DNA of 8,659 nt from Saprospirales bacterium (GTDB lineage Bacteria > Bacteroidota > Bacteroidia > Chitinophagales > Saprospiraceae), in the NCBI GenBank assembly GCA_003448025.1, contig DLXL01000273.1:638-9296 (forward strand), read 5' to 3'. Positions within the stretch are counted from its first letter, which is position 1. Each line of letters begins with the position of its first letter. Shown in pieces: positions 1 to 7,100 of the stretch. The notes under the pieces are model-generated. The model was not told the origin of the DNA, did not search any database, and was given only the letters and a program-made list of their open reading frames with translations. A program made the translations under genes and the position numbers.

Positions 1-484
1 CTTTTTCGATTCTGTTCCTGCGCAGGTTAAGGGTTTTCAGGCAGGAGAGGAAGTGGTAAACGTTTTGTTCCAGCATTTGCAAGACAAACCGTTTTTCATC
101 GGCGGGATTAAAATCACGTACGTTATTGGCCAGGAATTTTTCCAGTACAGGTGTTTCAAAGGCAGAGATAGTCACCACATGTTCAATGGTGAGCAAAATG
201 CCGATTGGTACCGTGATGAAATAAGCCTCGTTTTCTGTGGAGGCGTTTTTGTTTTTAACCGGAGTATTGATCAGTACAAAACGTACATCCCCATCGCGCT
301 CGTAACGTGCACGTTCGTCAAGGTCAAGGGAGTCAGTCAGAAAAGCAGGGTCAAAATCGAAACGGCGTGCGAACTCATCCAGTTCGTCAGGTGCGAATGG
401 AGGTGCCAGGTGGACCCAGCAACCGGGATCCGGCTCGGTCAGTTCGACCAGGCGACGTTTTTCTCGTGTATAATAACGGGTCAC
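1..484 (-). CDS. CorA-family magnesium/divalent cation transporter, N-terminal half (partial, cut by window edge)
   Basis: The minus strand encodes 161 residues from a GTG start at 484-482 and runs open off the left edge. The protein begins MTRYYTREKRRLVELTE. It shows the pattern of the CorA cytoplasmic N-terminal domain: GCWVHLAPP (about 21-29), an acidic helix APDELDEFARRF, then DPAFLTDSLDLDERARYE (about 45-62), a beta-strand RFVLINTP, a second strand pair ITVPIGILLTIEHVVTIS (about 90-107), and the start of the long stalk helix ending LRRNRIEK. Family members are usually about 310-350 residues. The two membrane helices and the GMN pore motif would lie left of the window, so they cannot be checked. 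An in-frame TAA at 502-500 lies five codons upstream and the next in-frame ATG is near residue 137, so GTG is the only sensible start. The role is inferred from the family: a homopentameric inner-membrane channel for Mg2+ or other divalent cations. The assignment rests on the N-terminal pattern only. Confidence 0.82.
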   Translation of the reverse strand, partial: MTRYYTREKRRLVELTEPDPGCWVHLAPPFAPDELDEFARRFDFDPAFLTDSLDLDERARYERDGDVRFVLINTPVKNKNASTENEAYFITVPIGILLTIEHVVTISAFETPVLEKFLANNVRDFNPADEKRFVLQMLEQNVYHFLSCLKTLNLRRNRIEK

Positions 485-527
485 TGTCCATCGAGCAGGT
501 TATTGTGAGCAAATCAGCATCGAGCCA

Positions 528-535
528 CAAACTTA
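528..535 (-). promoter_or_regulatory. Candidate Bacteroidota -7 element for the CorA-family gene
   Basis: On the minus strand the sequence reads TAAGTTTG, an exact match to the Bacteroidota -7 consensus TAnnTTTG. It lies 43 bases before the GTG start, which would give a 5' leader of roughly 35-40 nt. A TTTG (minus strand, 564-561) lies upstream with a 25-bp spacer, longer than the usual spacing of about 19-21 bp to the -33 element, so the -33 box is weak or absent. This is motif matching only. Confidence 0.4.
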
Positions 536-993
536 CGGCATGAAGTTGAGCGTTTGGCGGCAAAACGAGTTTTGGTGAAAAAAAATTTCCTGATGGTAAA
601 ATTTTATTTGGAGTATTGTTCACGACTGGGTTTTAGGCCAAATAAATCATGTTGAATTTCATTCAATTACCTGCATCTTAATCAAATTTTTAGCTGAATG
701 GAGAAAAGCAAAAAAAAAACTTCATATCATTGCACTGGATTTCACCCGAAAGCGAAGGAAACTGCCGCCGAACCGATTTAAGTACAACATTTGATCTGTA
801 AGCATTTTTTAGAAGCGAACACTATTTTTTATTCATAGTCCGCCATCTTACACCCCCCGTATAAAGTATGGTTGGATTACGCTTCCGCAATGATCTTTCC
901 TAAATTGCTTGCACCATTGCGCTAATTGACGTGATTGGTTGTTGGGGAGTTTCAGTGTATTATTTCAAACATTATGCGGTTTGGTATGCAGCG

Positions 994-1029
994 TTTTTGC
1001 TGAAAGTTGAATCTGGCAAGCCAGATTTG
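994..1029 (+). promoter_or_regulatory. Candidate promoter for the giant surface protein gene
   Basis: TTTTTG (994-999) is followed after 22 bp by CAGATTTG (1022-1029), one mismatch from the Bacteroidota -7 consensus TAnnTTTG. This would start transcription near 1035 and leave a leader of about 55 nt. The -7 box overlaps the right arm of a perfect palindrome, which is compatible with repressor control at this site. The spacer is at the long end and the first base of the box is wrong, so this is only a candidate. No Shine-Dalgarno sequence precedes the ATG (the upstream bases are ccatttttatt), as is common in Bacteroidota. Confidence 0.28.
1010..1027. repeat. 18-bp perfect palindrome (operator-like dyad or leader hairpin)
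   Basis: AATCTGGC (1010-1017) and GCCAGATT (1020-1027) are exact reverse complements separated by AA. The dyad lies 65 bp upstream of the giant gene's ATG and overlaps the candidate -7 element. Its size and symmetry fit a binding site for a dimeric helix-turn-helix regulator. If transcription starts further upstream, it could instead form a short hairpin in the leader, although the two-base loop would force the innermost pairs open. No T-run follows directly, so it is not a typical intrinsic terminator. Confidence 0.55.
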
Positions 1030-1091
1030 GGTATCTCCGTTTTTGAGAGAATTTTCTTTAATAGCTTACACGCACTCAAACCATTTTTATT

Positions 1092-1163
1092 ATGAGCCTT
1101 TTAACACCCCGCACCGTCCTTAGCCTTCTGTGGGTGGCAGCCTTCAGCTTTCCACTTGCGGCT
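1092..1163 (+). other. Signal peptide coding segment (residues 1-24)
   Basis: The encoded N-terminus is MSLLTPRTVLSLLWVAAFSF followed by PLAA and then QQ. It has one Arg ahead of a hydrophobic stretch of about 12 residues and an A-A cleavage site with Gln at +1. There is no lipobox cysteine, so a Sec/SPase I signal is expected rather than a lipoprotein. T9SS cargo needs such a signal for the first export step. Confidence 0.9.
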
Positions 1164-4100
1164 CAACAATCCACCCAGGCACTTGATGCACTCAAAAAAC
1201 GACATGTCATCACGGCCGAAACAGCGCAGCAAACCATTGCATTTGAAAACCTGGTGCCTAACGAAACCTATGGTTTACTGGTACCCGGAGGTGAAGCCTG
1301 TCTGGTTCAGTGTATGCCTGAAATTTCCGTACTCACACCCAATACACAGGTGCTGAACTACAATCCGGTTACGCATCATCTGAAATTTGTGGCATCCGCT
1401 GCCACCATGGAGTTCCGTCTGGATTATCCTTGTACCTGGGATCCATCAAACCCGCCACGCCATTATGTGAGTATTATGCGTGTGGGCGAAAAGAAAAAGG
1501 GGGCAATTCCCGGAATCCCGGATGCTGTATTGAGCGTTTCAGGTGGAAGTGCTGAAGACCTGATCAAAGAAGTGTTTATTGGTGGTAACTGTTTCGACGT
1601 TACCGGCGTAACCTATTCCGGGCAGGGCGACCAGATTGGTGAATTCACCAATGGTATTACAAATATAGGATTTGAAAGCGGGGTAATAATGGCTACCGGC
1701 GGCATTATTGTGGCCCCTGGTCCAAATGACTCTGATGGGGCAAGTGCAGGTTATGGCATCGGCACTCCGGATTCGGATTTGCAGGGTTTGTCATCCGGTG
1801 CACTGTTTGATATGGCGAATATTGAATTTGATTTTACCCCTACTCAGTCGCCACTCACGTTTGAGTTTGTGTTTGCCTCTGAAGAATATTGTGAATATGT
1901 GAATACAGCCTTTAATGACGTATTCGGGTTTTTTATTTCCGGCCCGGGTATTAATGGTACCCAAAACCTGGCTGTAGTACCGATGTCTAATACGCCTATA
2001 ACCATTAATACCATCAATCACCTTACCAACTCCGGGTATTATGTTCACAATACACCGCCAAGTGGTAATAACTGCGGAACCATCCCGCCGGCGAATGGCC
2101 CGGCCGTACAAGAGCTGCAATATGATGGATATACACGCAAAATGGTTGCTGTTGCAACGGTAATACCATGTTCTACGTACCACATCAAATTGAAAATTGC
2201 CGATGTTGGCGATGGTGTTTGGGATTCGGCAGTATTCCTGAAAGCAGGTTCCTTTGATGGCGGTGGTAATGCTTCCATAGATTGGTTGGTGGATGGACAA
2301 ACTGATGTTGACGAAGTTACGGAAGGCTGTGGTACTGTTGAATTGCTCATTGACCGGGTGGGATCAAACCCGGCACTCCCTCTGACGGTTTCGTTCACGA
2401 TTACAGGTACCGCCATTAATGGCGTAGACTATGGTCCAATTGCGGGAAGTTATGTGATTCCAGCTGGTCAGGATCAGGTGACTGTTCCGGTAAATATTGT
2501 GAATGATCTGGTTCCCGAAGGCGCAGAAACGGTTATTCTTACGCTGAACAACCCGTGCTCATGCCTGAACCCACAAGAGATCCTCACTATTTTGGATTAC
2601 AACCCAATGGAACCGGTTCCGGATACAGTAGTTATTTGTGGCCCGGGTGTTGCCACTGTAGGTGTTACGGTAGACGGCGGGGTGGCTCCTTATACCTATC
2701 AATGGAATACAGGAGGAACAGATCCTACCATTACCCCGTTTGTAGGATCTCCAACCACCTATACCGTAACGATAACAGATGCCTGTGGCAAAACGAGTAC
2801 CGCCAGGGCGCGGGTAAATATCAATCAGCCCCCTGTCGCCATGCTGCTTGGGCCCGGCCCGCAGATTTGCCCAGGTCAAACCGCAATCCTGAATATTAAT
2901 TTTACCGGAGTTGGGCCATTTGATTTTACCTATAATTTTAACGGGGACCCTCAGGCTCCCATCACTGGTATTATTGACGATCCTTTCGCCTGGGAGGTAA
3001 ATGAGGCAGGAGGCTACCAGCTTACAGGGATTATTGACGGGAATGGGTGTCCGGGAACAGCCAATGGCGCAGTCGTAGTAACTCCCTCCAATCTGGATCT
3101 GACTGGGGTGCCTACCAATGTGCCCTGCTCCGGATCGCCCACTGGAAGTATCAACACCTCGGTGGCCGGTGGTCAGGGCCCCTACAATTATGCCTGGAAC
3201 GGTCCCGTCCCCATAGGGAACGTTGCCGATCCTACCGGCCTGGTTCCTGGCAACTATACTGTTACCGTAACAGATGGATTTGGTTGTACCGATTCACAAA
3301 CGTTCCCAATCTTTTCTCCTCCGGCTATTACACCCAGTATTTTGTCTGTTCAGGGGGTAAATTGTTATTTGCCTGCAGGAGGCGCTATCAACCTGAATGT
3401 TGCAGGCGGTACTCCGGGTTATACCTATTTGTGGAGTAATGCAGCAACGGTACAGGATCCAGCCAACCTGATCGTTGGTACTTATACCGTTACGATCACC
3501 GATATGAATAGCTGTACGGTTACTTCTACCGCAACGGTTCCGGGTGATTTTGCAGCACCCACAGCCATGACCTCACCTCCAAACTTGCTGACCTGTAGTG
3601 CTCCGGCAGTGACGTTGGATGGTACGGGCTCCAGCAGCGGACCCAATTTTGGCTATAGCTGGGTTGGCAGCCCGGGCAATATCGTTTCCGGAGCCAATAC
3701 CTTGAATCCTGTGGTGAACCAGGCTGGCACCTATATCCTTACGGTACAAAACACCAACAACGGCTGTACAACTACCGCAAGTTCAACCGTAACGGCAAAT
3801 AATGCACCCCCTACTGCGCTGGCCGGCCCTGATAATACGCTTACCTGCGCCATTACCAATGTAACGCTCGATGGTACAGGTTCCAGTAATGGTGGCAACT
3901 ACACCTATTTGTGGACTGCATCAGGTGGCGGTAACATTTTGGGTGGAGAAACCACGCCAACACCTATTGTTGGCGCCACCGGTACCTATACCTTAGTAGT
4001 GACTAACTCCCAAAATGGCTGCACCGCAACCGATTTTGCAATAGTAAATGCCAATCTAACGCCCCCAACGGCATCCGTAGCCCTGCCAGGGTTGATTACA

Positions 4101-7100
4101 TGTACCGTTAGCCAGGTAACGCTGGACGGAAGTGGATCCGGCCCGGCGGGTATATCCTATCAATGGGAAACCAATAATGGTTATATCGTATCCGGACAGA
4201 ATTCCCCATTGGCAGTTGTAAATGAGGCCGGCGATTATACCCTCGTGGTTACCAGCCCGATCAATGGTTGTACCAGTGCGGAAACAATTATCGTAAACCA
4301 GAATTTTTCGGCGCCAATTGCAGTGGCAACATCAAGCAACGATATTACCTGTATTTCCACTCAGGCTACCCTAAGCGCACTGGCTTCTCAAATGGTACCC
4401 ACCGACCTGTTCGTTTGGTCTACCATTGACGGAAACTTTGTTTCTGGTACGAATACGCTGACGCCGGTCATTGATGCTCCAGGTACGTATTCCATCGTGA
4501 TCACAAATCCCGGCAGTATGTGCAGCTCTCAGGCTTCTATTTTGGTAGATGCTGATAACCTGCCTCCGGCAGCTAATGCCGGGATGCCAACCACCCTCAC
4601 CTGCACCACCCTCACGGCATTGCTGGGTGATCCGCTGGCGCCAACCACACCAAATTTATCCTATACCTGGACGGCATCGCCCGGGAACATCGTTTCCGGC
4701 CAAAATACTCCTATGCCAACGGTAAACCAACCTGGCACCTATAATCTGGTGGTTTCGAACGCATCTAATGGCTGCTCCAATACAGCTACTATCAATATCC
4801 CCCAAAATATAACACCACCAAATGCCATCGTAGCTCCAGGTGGAGAAATCAACTGTACTACGCCGACCATTCTGCTCAATGGAACAGCCTCCAGTACAGG
4901 ACCCACTTATATTTACCAATGGACTTCCGCATCGGGTAATGGTATTGGCGCCGGCGATAATACGCTTACACCAACCATCATTGCACCAGGAACCTACACG
5001 TTAATGGTAACCAATACCGCTAACGGATGTACCAATACCGCTTCTACCACCGTAACTATTAACTCAAATGTTCCGGTTGCGCTTGCAGCTCCGCAAGGAA
5101 TCTTAACCTGTGCAGCAACCGCTATCCCGGTGAATTCAACAGGATCTACTTCAGGTCCCACTATTTCGTATAACTGGGGTACCATGAACGGAGAAATTCT
5201 GGGCGGAAATGGAACCCCCCAAATTCTGGTAGGAGCCCCCGGTCAGTATACCCTGGTGGTAACCAATGTTGCCAACAACTGTACCGCCTCTACAACAATT
5301 GATGTAACAGAAAACATCATACCACCCATAGCTGAAGCAGGAACGGGAAATACCCTGAATTGTACAGCGCCGAGTATGATGCTTAATGGAACAGGTAGTA
5401 GCGCAGGACCACAGTTTGGATATACCTGGTCGGCTCTTTCCGGTGGCAATTTCGTTTCAGCTACAAACATCATAAATCCCCAGATTAATGAATCAGGGGT
5501 GTATCAATTGATGGTTACAGATGTTACCAATGGCTGTACTACTACCGATACCGTAGAGATTCTGGCTGATGATAACGACCCCGTAGTGGCATTATCCCAG
5601 CCACAGGAACTTACATGTTTGCTCACCCAGCAAGTTATTCAGTCGGCCGGATCGTCAAATGGCCCAAATTTCACCTATCAATGGTCCGGGCCAGGGTTGC
5701 AGTCCAATCCAACTGACCTGAACGCCACTATTAACCAACCCGGTAATTACACACTGGTGGTGACGAATACAGACAATGGTTGTACAACAGAAGAAACCGT
5801 GCCGGTAACCCAGAATATTCAGGCGCCCATGGCCGATGCCGGCCCGGATGTGCTGTTGAATTGTTACACGCCACAGATGGTCATTGGTGGCCCTAACAAC
5901 TCTGTCGGACCAAATTACAGCTATTTCTGGGTGGATCCGGGAGGCATTATCAACGGAGGCAACAGCCTGCTGAATCCCACTGTAGCCGGTGGCGGCTTGT
6001 ACTCCATTATTGTAACGGATCTGGTAAATGGTTGTACCAGCACCGATCCGATGATTGTAACGACTGATTTTGAATCGCCTCAGGCCAACGGAGGTCCAAC
6101 GTTCCAGCTAACCTGTACACAGGCAACCTATACCCTGCAGGCAGTTGCACCAGTGGGCCCTAATATCACGTACGAGTGGACAACCATAGGTGGAAGCTTT
6201 GTTTCTGCAACCAATATTCTGAATCCAACCGTAAATGGAGCAGGGGAATATTTCTTGCTGGTTACCAATACTACCAATGGTTGTACGTCATCCCCTACCG
6301 TTCAGATTACACAGGCTGCGGATTTCCCGATCGCAACGGCCGGCACGGCGCCACAGCTTACCTGTGCCGTGACGCAACTCTCCCTGAACGGCGCAGGATC
6401 TAATAGCGGAGTTGGCTACGGAATTACCTGGAGTACTTCAAATGGGAACATAGTAAGTGGCGGTAACACCCTCAATCCGGTTATTGACGCTCCTGGAACT
6501 TATACCATTACGGTACAGAATCTCGTGAACCTTTGTCAATCCAACAGTAGCGTGGTGGTTACACAGAATATCACCCCTCCGCCAATCAATGCCGGTCCGC
6601 AACAAACGATCACTTGCGATGTGTTGAGTTTGAATCTGCAGGGCACTAATGGTGCACAGGGACAGTTTACCTACAATTGGCTAACACCCGATGGAAATAT
6701 TGTGAGCGGTGCAAATACCCTGAGTCCTTTGATCAATGCCACCGGATATTATGAGCTGGAAGCAACCAATGTGGTAAACGGCTGTACCAGTGTTGCAAGT
6801 GTCAATGTGATTGCTAATCAGGTAAATCCGGTGTCAGCTATTGCAAATCCGGCCACCTTGACCTGCGCGGTTCAGCAGATCACCCTGGATGCAGGCGCCA
6901 GCAGCACCGGTGATATGACCTATACCTGGAGTACTGCAGGTGGTAATATCCTGAACCAAAGTAATCCTTTGGCAGTAGTGGTTAATGAGCCTGCTTCATA
7001 TACCCTTACGGTAGAAGATAATGTAAATGGTTGTACAAGCTCTGTAACCATTACGGTGCCTGAAGATGTGCAACCGCCGGTTGCATCTGCCGGCGCAGAT

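Larger units (their letters stand above)
485..1091. other. 607-bp divergent intergenic region
   Basis: This stretch separates the start codons of two divergent genes. It is visibly more AT-rich than either coding region and contains A-runs at 578-585 and 710-719. I see no convincing gene in it: the longest obvious ATG frame around 698-781 would give only 27 Lys-rich residues with nothing recognisable. What can be supported is the -7 element for the minus-strand gene (528-535), an imperfect inverted repeat with a one-base bulge at 551-567, a candidate plus-strand promoter at 994-1029 and a perfect palindrome at 1010-1027. The middle part (about 610-960) has no assigned function. It could hold a small RNA, but no structure stands out by eye. 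Confidence 0.7.

Noticed and set aside
53..508. A 151-codon plus-strand open frame at the left edge.
   Set aside because: It overlaps the minus-strand frame that clearly encodes a CorA-family protein; its own translation shows no recognisable domain and has an unnatural composition. It is a shadow.
551..567. Imperfect inverted repeat CGTTTG / CAAAACG upstream of the CorA-family gene.
   Set aside because: It is only six pairs with a bulged A. It lies near the expected -33 region, but is too weak to call as an operator or terminator.
597..606. TAAAATTTTA, a perfect 10-bp palindrome.
   Set aside because: A low-complexity A/T palindrome in AT-rich spacer DNA is expected by chance.
698..781. A 27-codon ATG frame beginning MEKSKKK in the intergenic region.
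   Set aside because: It spans a ten-A run, which produces the lysines, and has no ribosome binding evidence, hydrophobic segment or known family match. Chance is the simpler explanation.
935..963. TTGGTT-17 bp-TATTAT, resembling an Escherichia-type sigma-70 promoter.
   Set aside because: Bacteroidota housekeeping promoters use different -33/-7 elements, and AT-rich spacers give such matches by chance. It cannot be excluded, but it is weaker in context than the site at 994-1029.
1..1091. Functional link between the CorA-family transporter and the giant surface protein (for example Ca2+/Mg2+ supply to the adhesin).
   Set aside because: The genes are divergent with separate candidate promoters. 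Nothing beyond adjacency supports a shared function.
1791..2300. A 169-codon minus-strand open frame inside the giant gene.
   Set aside because: It lies opposite the well-conserved choice-of-anchor L domain, and its translation has no recognisable features. It is a shadow of the real gene.
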